A DNA stretch of 64,000 bases from Tachypleus tridentatus (taxonomy: Eukaryota > Arthropoda > Merostomata > Xiphosura > Limulidae), in assembly GCF_004210375.1 (NCBI RefSeq), contig NC_134833.1, positions 146,188,127 to 146,252,126 on the forward strand. The letters run 5' to 3'. The position numbers were made by a program, and so were the translations under genes. The notes beneath the pieces are model-generated. The model was not told the DNA's origin. It saw only the letters and a program-made list of their open reading frames with translations, and made no database searches. Below are positions 13,027 through 25,799 of this stretch, in pieces; the first letter of the stretch is position 1, and each line of letters starts with the position of its first letter.

Positions 13027-14363
13027 TCTTTAACAATGAATTTATTACATTTATCTGTTGAACATTCTTTGAAAATGAATTTATTGCATTCATCTGCTAA
13101 ACATTCTTTAACAATGAATATATCATATTTATCAGTTGGACATTCTTTAAGAATTGATTTATTATATTTATACTGTGGACATTCATTAACAATGAATTCA
13201 TTATATTCATCTGCTCAACATTCTTTAATAGTGAATTTATTATATTAATCGGCTGGGCATTCTTTAAAAATGAATTTATTACATTTATCTGTTGAACATT
13301 CATTGACAATGAATTTATTATATTCATCTGCTGGACATTCTTTACCAGTGTATTTATTATATTAATCGGCTGGACATTCTTTAAAATGGATTTATTACAT
13401 TTATCTGTTGAACATTCTTTAACAATGAATTTATTATATTCATCTGCTGGACATTCTTTAATAGTGAATTGATTATATTAATCGGTTGAACATTCTTTAA
13501 CAATGAATTTGTTATATTCATCTGCTGGACATTCTTTAATAGTGAATTGATTATATTAATCGGTTGAACATTCTTTAAAAATGGATTTATTACATTTATC
13601 TACTGGACATTCTTTAACAATGAATTTATTACATTTATATTCTTGACATAACTTAACAATGAATTTATTACTTTCATCTACCACTCATTCTTTAACAATG
13701 AATTTATTACTTTCATCTGCCACTCATTCTTTAACAATGAATTTATTACATTTATATTCCAGATATTTTTCAACAATGAATTTATTACTTTCATCTACCA
13801 CTCATTCTTTAACAATGAATTTATTACTTTCATCTGCCACTCATTCTTTAACAATGAATTTATTACATTTATATTCCAGATATTTTTCAACAATGAATTT
13901 ATTATATTCATCTGAGGAACATTCGTTAAGAATGGATTTATTACATTTATATTCATGATATTCTTTGACAATGATTTTATTAAATTTATATTCCGGACAT
14001 TATTTAACAATTAATTTATTATTTTCATCTGCTGGACATTCTTCAACAATGAATTTATCATATTTATCTGCTGGACGTTCTTTAAGAATGGATTTATTAC
14101 ATTTATACTGTGGACATTCATTAACAATGATATTATTATATTCATCTGCTAAACATTCTTGAATAATGAATTTATTATATTAATCGGCTGGACATTCTTT
14201 AAAAATGCAGTTATTACATTTATTTGTTGAACATTCATTAACAATGATATTATTATATTCATCTGCTCGACATTCTTTAATAATGAATTCATTATATTAA
14301 TCGACTAGATATTCTTTAAAAATGGATTTATTACACTTATATTCCACACATTCTTTAACAATG

Positions 14364-14412
14364 AGTGTGTGTTTTCTTATAGCAAAACCACATCGGCTAT
14401 CTGCTGAGCTCT
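14364..14412 (-). mobile_element. SINE family B fragment
   Basis: Tail part only (gtgtgtgttttcttatagca, then ggctatctgctgagct); the tRNA-like head is missing. Confidence 0.7.
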
Positions 14413-14752
14413 TTAACAATGAATTTGTTACGTTAATCTGCTAGACGTTCTTTAACAATGAATTTATTACATTTATCTGTTGGACATTCTTTGAGAATGA
14501 ATTTATTACATTTATCTGATAAACATTCTTTGAGAATGAATTTATTACATTTATCTGATAAACATTCTTTGAGAATGAATTTATTACATTTATCTGATAA
14601 ACATTCTTTAACAATGAATTTATCATATTCATACGCTGGACAATCTTTAACAATAAATTTATTACATTTATATTATAGGCATTCTTTAATAATGAGTTTA
14701 TTACATCATCTGCAGGACATCCTTCAACAATGAATTTATAATACTCATCCCA

Positions 14753-15103
14753 CAGACATTTGATTTGACGAATACTTTCTAACTGACATACACTACCAAG
14801 TTAGATATGTGAATCTATAATAATAACTGGAAGTGGCTTTACCACTTCTAGCAACGTATAGATCTACTGTTGGATACACTGTTTATTTTACTTTCCAACG
14901 TGGCATTACTACACTGTTATTCTCCCATTTTAAAAGCCAGAATTTTTTGTATATTTCCTGATTTGTAATGTACTGTTCTGTGAACGACTAAGTTGCAGAG
15001 AAAACTGTTTATCTATTAAGACCTTGTCAGATCTTTAGGTCTATATTCCTACAGTTATCTGTCTTACTGACATGAAGGTTTCCCATTTAAAAAATTTTAA
15101 TTC
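14753..15103. other. Unassigned sequence
   Basis: Nothing recognised. Confidence 0.55.
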
Positions 15104-15345
15104 TAGGTCCATGGCGCTTGACTTGTAATCTGAGGGTCAGGGGTTTGAATCCCTATCACACCAAACGTACTCGACCTTTCAGCTGTGTAGGCATTATAAT
15201 CCAATTATTTGTTGTTTAAAGAATAGTCCAAGAGTTGTCGGTGGGTAGTGATGACTACTTATCTCCCCTCTAGTCTTATACTGCTATATTAGAGACGGCT
15301 AGTGCAGATAGCCCTTATGTAGCTTTGCGCGAAATTAAAGAAACA
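15104..15345 (+). mobile_element. SINE family A, 5'-truncated head
   Basis: Starts within the A-box region (gtccatggcgcttgacttgt), keeps the B box (ggtttgaatccc) and the full body and tail. Confidence 0.9.
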
Positions 15346-16593
15346 AAAATATTTAGGTTTATTTCCACATTCAATGACAATTTGGGTTCTCATATGATAA
15401 TTTTTAATTTTTTACACCTATTTCTAGGCTTGTGGTTCAAACATATTTGTACTTGAAGTATTATAAATGTACACTGGAAGTGTTGTCTTTTTTGCTCTTT
15501 TTGAACTCTTCAAGAAACTTCTTCCAGCTATGTAAATCTGTTTACAGGTGTAGTTTTGTCTTCATTTTCACTGATGACAATTTATGCATCAAACGAGAAT
15601 CTCGCCTTTTAAAGAACAGTGTATCAATGACAGTGAATGAAGGAAACTAACTTATATTTGTTTCGTAAGTACCCTACATTTTATTTTTATAGAATTATTT
15701 ACATTAACAGCGTTAATCACAATGTTTAATACATATATATGCCTACATACATATGTATTTATTTATTATTTTCGTATAGTGTTTTTATTTGAATAATTAT
15801 AATTATGTTTGGGATTAGCCCAAATCTCTTATACTGACCAAGATACCTCATTAAATATTATTGGGATTACGTCCGAAAATGTCGTTAACAGTAGCCCCCA
15901 GCAGCTAGCTCATCGGTAAGTTTGAGAGTTTTTAAAACTAAAATGTGAGACTCGATACTCGTGATGTTTTAATGATTTTACATCTTCGTTTCATGGGTTT
16001 GTTAATATCATAGTTTGAAACGAGATGTTTAATTATCTATAGTAGTTTCTTGGTTATTATGTAGTTCTGATCCGTTTAGGTAAGTTACTTAGATACCTGT
16101 ACCTAACTAAACACAAGAAAAACATGTATTAAAAGTGTCGACTTAAATTTTCCTATGAGATTCTTGTATAGAGTTTATCAAATCATGTTATATTAGTCGT
16201 TATATAAAGTCTTAATAATGTTTGGATAAGTCAAAATAATATTATAAATTAAATAGTATTATATTAGTGTCTATAGTAATGTTTTGAATGAACCAAGAAT
16301 TAGGTCTCACAGTGTTACTACGTTACACTTTGACTTAGTGTTTGAATAAATCAAGAAAACAGAACAACATTTTTTCGTAAGTTTCTGAATTGTTGTTTTA
16401 ATCTAGACTAACAAACAGACACACAGTCTGTCATCTTTTATTTAAGTTTATCACTGAGTTTTGACAGGTTATAGACAGGACGGAGCCTTGGTATACTAAT
16501 TACTTTGACTCTACCAGTCATCACATTTCTCTACAATTCTGTTTGGCAACCATTATACCAGTGCTATCATATTTATCTTAAAACTTTGATAAT
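15346..16593. other. Unassigned AT-rich sequence
   Basis: No coding region, element or array identified; a 72-codon open frame at 15432-15650 is not recognisable. Confidence 0.55.
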
Positions 16594-16652
16594 TGTTTGT
16601 TTGTTTGTTCTGAATCTCGCGCAACTCTACAAAAGGGGCTGCCTGCGCTAAA
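16594..16652 (-). mobile_element. SINE family A, tail fragment
   Basis: Only the 3' end in antisense: ttgtttgtttgttctgaatc, then cgcgcaactctac and ctgcctgcgcta. Confidence 0.75.
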
Positions 16653-18367
16653 CTTTGAAGTTATCAGTAAACTGGACATTGGCTGTTGTCCGAGAGCACC
16701 TTAATTTTCGAACGCTAAGGAGACAGAATGTTTTTCTTCTTCTAAAAAATAGCTAAATCACATCAAGCTCTTTTAGGGTCAGGTAAAAACGTTGTTTTTG
16801 TGTCAACTGTTTATTACATCCTTTGTAAGTTTCCTCATCTGTTTCTAAGATTAAATATTATTTCGTGGTCGCAGGTGAAGTCCAATGGTGTAGTTGTTAA
16901 CAAACACGGATATGTCTTCTTTAGTTCAGTTAGCGTGACTTCAGCGATTACTTCAGCGACAAATGCGTAGAATATTAAAGAGATTTTTTTGGGGATGTGA
17001 CAAACATCGTTATTTTCCGAGCTACACCTTACAAGTGGGTCAGTCTTCCCCTCAGGAGTTTCTGTAATAACTAGAATTGTTTTACCGAGTGTAAGCAGAA
17101 GACAGGAAGGAAAAATCCCTTTGGCATCACACAAAATTGAGATTGGCTCTCACCACTAAAGAATGCCAGGACCGTTATATATGTATTGAGAGACGTGTGT
17201 ATGTAGGCCCTATCCTTCCGCATATAGCAGATGTAATCTCTCTGCGTTTTTTTGTGATTTGGCTTCTTACCGCCAGGTGGTTATTTATCAGCTGCGACTG
17301 TTAACTCCTCACTATATTTCCACTCGAAACAGAAAAACGACTTAGCTTTTTAGTGATCTCCCCACAATGGAAGGATTTATATTTATATAAGTTAAAGACT
17401 GGTGTTAATGTAATGGTTTCTGTAATAATAATAACTTACGATTACAGTAAACTATGTAAAACAAAACTAAAATCCATCTGGTTATTAGCCAATTGAAAAT
17501 ACTTTTTTTTTACGAATGTTATTATTACGTGTTTTCTGTATATAGTGGCCTGCTAGTCTCACCATTTATTCAAGTATCTAATGTATGTATATTTTTGTAG
17601 GGTGTACTCACGCACATATTTGACTAATGGAAGCTATTCCAGCAAGTCGACTGGGTACTTTTGTTATCCAACTGAACACAGCTATGTTCTGACTTGACTA
17701 CATAATCAGGTGAATAAATACCTAAACGTTCTCGAAAATGATCGTTTATTTTTAAATCAACCCTTTTGTAACCAAGAGATTCCATCAGCGAAAAAAACGA
17801 CCTTACAACATTATACACACTATCTAAGGAATAAGCAAACCACCTATTTCTCTTTTCATTTGAGAAACACAACAGTTGGGAAACTTTCAGTTTTTAAAAT
17901 ATGATAGTAACGTACGATGCCGACTTGTATTTTCGTAATTTAGAGGTCAGGTCAGCACCAAACTACACAAATGTTCAAAACTTTATCCTTTTATTAATTT
18001 ATATGACCTTCGAAGGTTACGATGGGGAAAAGTTAATATTTACATCTAATGGGATCAAAATTTCATATCTAAACTAGAAGACTGAATAGATAGATATAAG
18101 AGTAGCAGTATTCTGGTAAAATCAGAAATAAATGTATTCAATTACGAAACATCAGAGTTTGTATTTAGTTTGCGTGTTCATTTCTTTTTCTGTAATATAA
18201 TAAGTTTTATTTTTAAATTTATTTGATTATTAACTCTACAAGAGTAATTTCTGAACAAGAAGCTATACAGGGTGTTAAAATAGTTTTTAAACATTAACTG
18301 ATGCAGTTATACAAGTAAATTAACATAGGTGACTAGTAGTTGACATTCTCTGTTCCGGAACGCCTAC
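16653..18367. other. Unassigned sequence
   Basis: Two unrecognised antisense open frames (16835-17134, 99 codons; 17624-17872, 82 codons) have no identifiable domain and no support from splice sites or a polyadenylation context. Confidence 0.5.
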
Positions 18368-18640
18368 TTGTTTGTTTTTTAATATGCACAAAGCTACACG
18401 AGGGCTATCAGCGCTAGTTATCCTTAATTTATCAGTGTAGAACAAGAGGGAAGGCAGCTACTCGTCATCACCCACCGCCAACACTTGAGCTACTCCTTTA
18501 TCAACGAATAGTAGGATTGACCGTCACAATCTAAAGCCCACACGGCTGAAAGGGCGAGCACCTTTAATGGAAGGAGGATTGGAACCCACAACCCTCAGAA
18601 TGCAAGTTGAGTGTCATAACCAGCTGGTCACACCGAGCCA
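18368..18640 (-). mobile_element. SINE family A, old copy
   Basis: Antisense, complete but well diverged (B-box region gattggaacccac; head cacaccgagcc). Confidence 0.9.
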
Positions 18641-18744
18641 GTAACATCGATAAAATAACATGTAGGACTATTGAATTACATTGTCTGTCACCTGTTATTG
18701 TACATGAGTTACATAAGCTACAATAAAGAGCACGTATATGACAT

Positions 18745-19100
18745 ACAACTTCACCAACCGATTTATTTTTATTAACGTTTCGATCAACTGTTTTGTTTTG
18801 TTTTTTCTCTTTTTCTGTGCTGTAATAAACCTTTCAATTAAAGTATTTCATTCGTCAAACGTTTTATCCAAATTGTATCTTTTAACAAACGGTTCGAGTA
18901 ACTAACTGGTTTGTTTTGATTGACGCTTCAAAAACACTGGTTTGTTTTGATAAATGTTTCAACCAAAAGGATTCTTTTAAAAACTATTTTCACCAGCATA
19001 TTTCTTTTGACAAACATTTCTGCCAAACGGTATTGTTTGACAAACGTTTCATATAACCGGTTTGTTTTGATAAATGTTTCGGACGTACTGTCTTTATTGT
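18745..19100. repeat. Degenerate ~32-bp tandem array
   Basis: Repeats of tttgttttgataaatgtttc with variants gacaaacgtttc, spaced about 32 bp. Confidence 0.75.
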
Positions 19101-19193
19101 TAAAGATTTAAGATATACTAGTTTCTTCTTTTCAGTTAAAAAAACAGGCATAGGGTGTGGAAAAGAAACTCGATAATATGTAAGAAATGTATT

Positions 19194-19470
19194 TGCTTAG
19201 CATAACCAGGTGGTTAGGACGCTTGACTCGCAATCTGAGGGTCCAAGGATCGAATCCTCGTCCCATCAAACACGCTCTTCCTCTCAACCATGAAGGCGTT
19301 ATAAAGTTTCGATCAATCTCACAATTTGTTAGTAAGAGAGTAGCCTGAATTGTTAGTGGGTGGTGATGACTTGCTGTTTTCCCTCTAGTTTTTCAACTGA
19401 TAAATTGAGGACTACTAGTTGAGAGAGCCATCGTGTAGCTTTCTACGAAATTCAAAACAAACATAAAAAA
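19194..19470 (+). mobile_element. SINE family A
   Basis: Sense, complete: gcataaccaggtggttagga head, atcgaatcctcg B box, tail ctttctacgaaattcaaaac. Confidence 0.9.
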
Positions 19471-19674
19471 TACATTGGACCGTTTTGTGGATGTTTCATG
19501 TAGTTTGGGTGAATATATTAAAGGACCCAAAATACAATAATTAGAATAATAAAAAAATCTTAATTTGCTGGGATAGATCGTTTTATCTTCTTCTGAAACA
19601 TGTTCGTGTTCATTCCTATCTTATATTAATTTCTCTTATCAGATATTTCTATCATCGTTAAGAGATCCCATTCA
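19471..19674. other. Unassigned spacer
   Basis: Nothing recognised. Confidence 0.5.
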
Positions 19675-20405
19675 ACAAGCTTACAGATAAAAATCCGTAA
19701 GAAAACATTGAACAAACCTATAGCTAAAAGTCTATAACAGAATGTTAAACAAACTTGTAGCTAAACGTCTATAAGAAAGTGTTGAACAAACTTAAAGCTC
19801 AAACTCTATAAGAAAGTGTTGAACAAACTTATAGCTAAAAGTCTATAATGAAAAGCAGAACAAACTTATGGCTAAAAGTCTATAAGAAAATGTTGAATAC
19901 ATTTATCACTAAATGTCTATAAAAATGTTGAACAAACTTATAGTTAAAAGTCTATAAGAAAATGCTTAACAAACCTATAGCTAAAAGTCCATAAGAAAGT
20001 GTTGAACAAACTTATAGCAAAAGTCTATAAGGAAAAATAGAACAAACGTATAGCTAAAAGTCTATAAAAAATGTTGAATACACTTATAGCTAAAAGTCTA
20101 TAAAATTGTTGAACAAACTTATAGCTAAAAGTCTATAAGAAAGTGTTTAACAAACTTATAGCTAAAAGTCTATAAGAAAGTGTTTAACAAACTTATAGCT
20201 AAAAGTCTACAAAAAGTTGGACTAACTTGTAGCTAAAAGTCTATAAGAAAATGTTAAACAAACTTATAGCTTAAAGACTATAAGAAAGTGTTGAACAAAC
20301 TTATAGCTAAAAGTCTACAAGAAAATGTTGAACAAACTTATAGCTAAAAGTCTATAAGAAAATGTTGAACAAACTTATAGCTAAAGGTCTATAAGAAAAT
20401 GTTGA
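19675..20405. repeat. 37-bp tandem array, about 20 units
   Basis: The unit contains aacaaacttatagctaaaag and tctataagaaaatgttg. Several units carry 1-3 bp deletions. Confidence 0.95.
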
Positions 20406-20712
20406 GCAAGTATGTAAGACGTCATCATATAGCTTGGTTAGAGTATGCAAGACGTCATCATATAGCTTGGTTAGAGTATGTAAGACGTCATCATATAGCT
20501 TGGTTAGAGTATGCAAGACGTCATCATATAGCTTGGTTAGGGTATGTAAGACGTCATCATATAGCTTGGTTAGTGTATGCAAGACGTCATCATATAGCTT
20601 GGTTAGAGTATGTAAGACGTCATCATATAGCTTGGTTAGAGTATGCAAGACGTCATCATATAGCTTGGTTAGAGTATGCAAGACGCCATCATATACCTTG
20701 GTTAGTGTATGC
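20406..20712. repeat. 33-bp tandem array, 9 units, each with a GACGTCA core
   Basis: The unit is gtatgtaagacgtcatcata followed by tagcttggttaga. It abuts the 37-bp array directly, and the two share the atagct word. Alternate units read gtatgc or gtatgt, indicating a 66-bp higher-order unit. The unit is a multiple of three, so all three forward frames or their reverse stay open; these are not genes. Confidence 0.95.
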
Positions 20713-20936
20713 ATGGACACGTTTTCTGATGTATATGATTGAGATGTTAGTTTGTAACTATTGTTGTTTGAAAAGGACAAATGCTTTTTGAAATACATGA
20801 TTTTAAAGACGTATCTTAAGAAACTTAGCACAGTAAATTTTGTTGTTTTTCACTATACCAACACCTGTCACCTCGAGAGTGACTTTCAGAACAGTTTGAG
20901 AAATAGTTTTGTTTTAGCGATTGGTAGAGAATCAAT
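20713..20936. other. Unassigned spacer
   Basis: Short sequence between two arrays, nothing recognised. Confidence 0.5.
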
Positions 20937-22372
20937 CAGGTACATTGTTAACATCATGATCATTAAAGTTTATCTCTATAATATCACCCAGGTACATTGT
21001 TAACATCATGATCATTAAAGTTTATCTCCATAATATCACCCAGGTACATTGTTAACATCATGATCATTAAAGTTTATCTCTATAATATCACCCAGGTACA
21101 TTGTTAACATCATGATCATTAAAGTTTATCTCCATAATATCACCCAGGTACATTGCTAACATCATGATCATTAAAGTTTATCTCTATAATATCACCCAGG
21201 TACATTGTTAACATCATGATCATTAAAGTTTATTTCTATAAAATCACACAGGTACATTGTTAATATCATGATCATTAAAGTTTATCTCTATAATATCACC
21301 CAGGTACATTGTTAATATCATGATCATTAAAGTTTATCTCTATAAAATCACACAGGTACATTGTTAATATCATGATCATTAAAGTTTATCTCTATAAAAT
21401 CACACAGGTACATTGTTAACATCATGATCATTAAAGTTTATCTCCATAATATCACCCAGGTACATTGTTAACATCATGATCATTAAAGTTTATCTCTATA
21501 AAATCACACAGGTACATTGTTAACATCATGATCATTAAAGTTTATCTCTATAATATCACCCAGGTACATTGTTAACATCATGATCATTAAAGTTAATTTC
21601 TATAAAATCACACAGGTACATTGTTAATATCATGATCATTAAAGTTTATCTCTATAAAATCACACAGGTACATTGTTAACATCATGATCATTAAAGTTTA
21701 TCTCTATAAAATCACACAGGTACATTGTTAATATCATGATCATTAAAGTTTATCTCTATAAAATCACACAGGTACATTGTTAATATCATGATCATTAAAG
21801 TTTATCTCCATAATATCACCCAGGTACATTGTTAACATCATGATCGTTAAAGTTTATCTCCATAATATCACCCAGGTACATTGTTAACATCATGATCATT
21901 AAAGTTTATCTCTATAAAATCACACAGGTACATTGTTAACATCATGATCACTAAAGTTTATCCCTATAAAATCACCCAGGTACATTGTTAATATCATGAT
22001 CATTAAAGTTTATCTCTATAAAATCACACAGGTACATTGTTAACATCATGATCATTAAAGTTTATCTCTATAAAATCACACAGGTACATTGTTAACATCA
22101 TGATCATTTAAGTTCAGTTATTTAAAATCATTCAGGTACATTGTTAACATCATGATCATTAAAGTTCAGTTATTTAAAATCATTCAGGTACATTGTTAAC
22201 TTCATGATCATTAAAGTTCAGTTGTTTAAAATCATCCAGGTACATTGTTAACATCATGATTATTAAAGTTCAGTTGCTTAAAATCACCCAGGTACATTGT
22301 TAACATCATGATTATTAAAGTTCAGTTGTTTAAAATCACCCAGGTACATTGTTAACATCATGATCATTAGTA
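20937..22372. repeat. 52-bp tandem array, about 27 units
   Basis: The unit starts caggtacattgttaacatca and continues tgatcattaaag. Two alternating variants occur in the second half of the unit (ctccataatatcaccc and ctctataaaatcacac). The last five units (22110-22370) are a distinct subfamily with agttcagttatttaaaatca-like ends. Palindromic words GTTAAC and ATGATCAT occur in nearly every unit. Confidence 0.96.
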
Positions 22373-23454
22373 CCATATCTTTCTGTTAAAACTCATTATT
22401 TATCTAGATAATCCATATTTATACCATATCCTGAAAAATTCGAATAACATTTTCATGTCAATTTACGTAAAATTTTGTAGGTCAAGAAATTGGTAATAAG
22501 GACTTGTGTATTTTAATCTCAGCCATAGCTCTAACCCTCATATATCAGTATTTTAATACTGGATATCGTAAAATACAAATTCTGTCTTTAAAGGATCAAC
22601 TCATTTTTGGTATTCTAATATTAAATGTCATAAGATTCAAGTTCCAACTCTGAAGGATCACCTCATCTTTGGTATTTTAATATCGTATTTCGTAAGATGT
22701 AAGTCAACGAAAGTATTTTCGATTAATAAACTTTGTTTCAGTTGTGCTGGTGGATCGAATTTCGAAACTTCCACAACTTTAGACCGTGCGTTATTGTTAC
22801 TTTATACTTGTATCTAAAACATAAATATGTAAGAGATATTTTCCTTATGTGCGTGTGAAAACAAAGGTAGAAACTTTGTACAGTTTGAAGCATGTGTGGG
22901 CGCATACGGAAGTGTATGTGTTATGAACTGTGGTAATATTAAAGTCTGTTCGGTTTGCTTTGTACTTTTTACACATTTACCTTAGATAACGTGAATTTCC
23001 TAAGTGCTGCGTGTCGAAACGTATACAATAAGGAAAGTAGGTGGAAAGGTAAGAATCTATGTGTGGGTAGGGGGTTTGATCACTTTAACCAGAAAAGCCA
23101 GCTGCCAAGATATATAAAAAGCTGTAATAATTATTGTTGCAATACCTCTGCATTAAAAGGCTCAGCGTTTCAGGAATTGGCTAGTTTGTTGTTTTCTTTA
23201 TATGCGTGTATAATTGGTGTATATAAACACACACACATTCTTTAGGGTTAGGACATCAAGTTCACTTGAAACACTTGGGTTTGTGTTATGTGTAAGCAGT
23301 TCGATGTGAACTTAACGTCATGTGCAACAACAGTTTTATCATAAACTCTTTTGGTTCGGGTGTCTTAGCATCTTTCTTTCATCCACTACAGTTCTTTTAT
23401 ACCCAACCACCCCTACTGGCAAGTAACGGTCCTCACTGGGCGCCAGTAATAAAG
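22373..23454. other. Unassigned sequence
   Basis: A 96-codon open frame at 22955-23245 is not recognisable. No other feature. Confidence 0.5.
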
Positions 23455-23577
23455 TGTGTGTTTGTGTTTTTCTCATAGCAAAGCCACAAAGGGCTATCTG
23501 CTCAGCCCACCGAGGGGAATCGAACCCCTGATTTTAGCGTTGTAAATCCGGAGACTTACCGTTGTACTAGCGGGGGG
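23455..23577 (-). mobile_element. SINE family B, with target duplication
   Basis: Antisense. In sense orientation the head reads GCTAGTACAGCGGTAAGTC, a TTTACAA anticodon-loop-like word and B box GGTTCGATTCCC, then a short body ggctttgctat and a (GT)/T-rich tail. The 11-bp target duplication cagtaataaag is at 23444-23454 and 23578-23588. Confidence 0.9.
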
Positions 23578-23654
23578 CAGTAATAAAGAAACTTAGAGAA
23601 ACAATTTTTGCTATCGAAAGTACAAAATGTTTCTAAAAAAACTGGTTTCACAGT

Positions 23655-23904
23655 TTGGTTTGATTTGAATTTTGCGCAAAACTACTTGAGGAATATCTGC
23701 TCTAGCCGTCCTTAGTGCAGCTAGTCATCACCACCCACCGCCAACTCTTGGGCTACTCTTTTAACAATTAATAGTGGGATTGACCGTAACATTATAACGT
23801 CTCCACGACTGAAAGGGCGAGCATGTTTGGTGTGATGGGGATTCGAACCCGCGACCGTCAGATTACGAGTCGAGTGTCTTAATCACCTGGTCATGCCGGG
23901 CCCA
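23655..23904 (-). mobile_element. SINE family A with target duplication and internal deletion
   Basis: Antisense. The 11-bp duplication ggtttcacagt is at 23644-23654 and 23905-23915. About 25 bp of the body between gccgtcctta and gtgcagctagtc are missing. Confidence 0.95.
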
Positions 23905-23915
23905 GGTTTCACAGT

Positions 23916-24414
23916 AACAAAACATAGAAATTTTATATTCTTATGACTACTCAAAAATAGAGGTCGATAGTGGTCGTAAATGTGAATGTTCAAAGTTTCA
24001 GAAGTGATACTACACAGCTCGTGTTTGATCTGTGTACATCTACCCACGGTGTATTATGGTAAGCATACAAGTCGCAAGATAGCGCTGTAGTAGCCTACAT
24101 TTGCTCTATACTCAATTCCTGTGTAAAGAATATTAAACTGTGTAGCAACATTTGTACCCAGGAAGATGTTTGTATTACAAACCTCATTAATCATAATTTA
24201 TCTTCATTTTAGCGAACCAGCAGTTAATATTAGTTTATTTGTTCATAAAACCAAGAACATCACAAACCATTAAACAGAAAATCTAGTGCAAGAGGGAGCA
24301 TATTAAAATCACCGAATTTCTACTAATATTTCTATGTTGGGAATCCAAAAACATGAGATTAGACGACAACTTTATGAAACATTTTGTGTTCATTGAGGTA
24401 CCTCAAAGTTAGGA
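23916..24414. other. Unassigned sequence
   Basis: Nothing recognised. Confidence 0.55.
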
Positions 24415-24585
24415 CTGACGTGGCCAAATGGTTAGTGGAGCTTGGCTTGCAGTCTAAGGGTCACAGGTTCGAATCCCCATCACAACAAACATGCTCGCCT
24501 TTTCAGCTGTGGGAGCGATATCCCATGACAGTCAGTCCAGCTATTCGTTAGTAAAAAAATAGCCAAAGAGTTGGCGGTGGGTAAT
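24415..24585 (+). mobile_element. SINE family A, 3'-truncated
   Basis: Head with A and B boxes (gtggccaaatggttag; ggttcgaatcccc) and the body to ttggcggtgggt; the tail is missing. Confidence 0.9.
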
Positions 24586-25464
24586 CTTTCACTGGCTAAC
24601 AACTTACAAGTTGATTAATTCATTGAAGACTTTAAGTACAGTAAAAGTCAAATTATCTGTTAAAACAACTTTGTATAAAAACAAACAAACACAGCTAGCA
24701 GAATGAACAAAACAAACCAATATTGTTTGGTTTCATTTTCGGTTTTTCTTAACTAGAAGGTGTACTTTCTGCTCTTTTCTGCGTGTGTGTGTATTAAGAA
24801 ACAAAGTTTCTCTCCACAGAAAAATATGGATCACAGCAACAAGATAACAAGATAAGACCAAAAAAAAATATATTACATGATAAGAAAATATCAAATGTAC
24901 CCTAGTTGTAGAGGTTTCTGAAAATATAGGTCCTATATAGCAATAGGGATACAACGTCTTTCAGATTTAAACTTCTCTTGGTTGCCTTTGAAAAACAAAT
25001 CTTCTAATCGTTGTGTCAACGCATGAAACACAACACGTGACAGTCGTGACTCAACATATGAAATACATCAAGTGACAGTCATATTCAGTATATGAAGCAT
25101 GATACGTGACAGTTATGATTCAACACATGAAACACAAGTAATACTAATAATTATATCAGCACGTAACTGGGACGTGATACTTTCTGTATGTACATATAAC
25201 TCCGTTACTTTAGTTACTTATACTTTCTCAGAACGTTGAAAATGAGTAGGTTCTATGTAAATGTTTTCATAGTTTTTCATGATGGATACCTTGAAAATTA
25301 GTTTACATTTAAATACTGAGGTTTCCTCTGAAGTAAAGTATTTCATTTTTTTAAACATCAGCTTAGTATTAGAAGTCAAGTTACTGTCATTTATCAGTGG
25401 TTCCTTCTTTGATCTTGGTTGTCATACCAGTTAATGAGGAAGACTGGCATTGTTTAATCTAATG
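24586..25464. other. Unassigned sequence with a short degenerate repeat
   Basis: About 25010-25140 contains 3-4 imperfect ~35-bp copies of a gtgacagtca / acatatgaaacac motif. The rest is unrecognised. Confidence 0.5.
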
Positions 25465-25560
25465 TGACGTCACTACCGGTTGATTATAGACACGTGAGAG
25501 GTCACACGTGTGCCTGCAAGTTTAGTTGCTCCAGGTGTCTCCGTAACTTAGCAACAATTG
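25465..25560. promoter_or_regulatory. Candidate cis-regulatory cluster: CRE, Grainyhead-like, E-boxes, X-box-like
   Basis: Within 96 bp: TGACGTCA (25465-25472, full CREB/ATF site), ACCGGTT (25475-25481, Grainyhead-like), CACGTG at 25491-25496 and 25505-25510, CAGGTG at 25532-25537, GTAACTTAGCAAC (25543-25555, one mismatch from an RFX X-box) and CAATTG at 25555-25560. It lies about 19.5 kb upstream of the prospero start. Motif density is the only evidence. Confidence 0.4.
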
Positions 25561-25799
25561 AAGCTAGAGATTATCTTACAAAGTCAGTGTTCCTTTATGT
25601 TTGTTTCAAGAGAATGTGGCTAAATGGGAAAATATGACAGCCATCTACAAGTCCTCGACTTTCAACCCGTTCTCCATGGTAGTTCATATTGTGTTGTTGA
25701 TGTCAACATATTCAGTTTCTTTACCTGAAAGTTGTAACTTCTACTATATCATTCTCAAAGTTCAAAGATTATTTATAAATGTTTGAAATATATCAAAAC

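Larger units (their letters stand above)
12545..14752. repeat. 39-bp tandem array, about 50 units, interrupted by two SINE pieces
   Basis: The unit holds ctttaacaatgaatttatta, then cattcatctgctggacatt. Because 39 is divisible by three, both strands stay open over long stretches (13-residue periodic peptides such as MNLLHLSVEHSLK); these are not genes. Higher-order duplication is visible at 13650-13900, where a block of three units is repeated. A full SINE A (12754-13026) and a SINE B fragment (14364-14412) lie inside. Confidence 0.95.

Noticed and set aside
16835..17134. 99-codon antisense open frame
   Set aside because: No recognisable domain, no splice or promoter context; length is compatible with chance.
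17624..17904. Overlapping sense and antisense open frames of 64 and 82 codons
   Set aside because: Neither resembles a known family, and both being open on the same DNA argues for chance.
20352..20831. 159-codon antisense and 130/102-codon sense open frames
   Set aside because: They are translations of the 33-bp array (unit divisible by three) on both strands at once.
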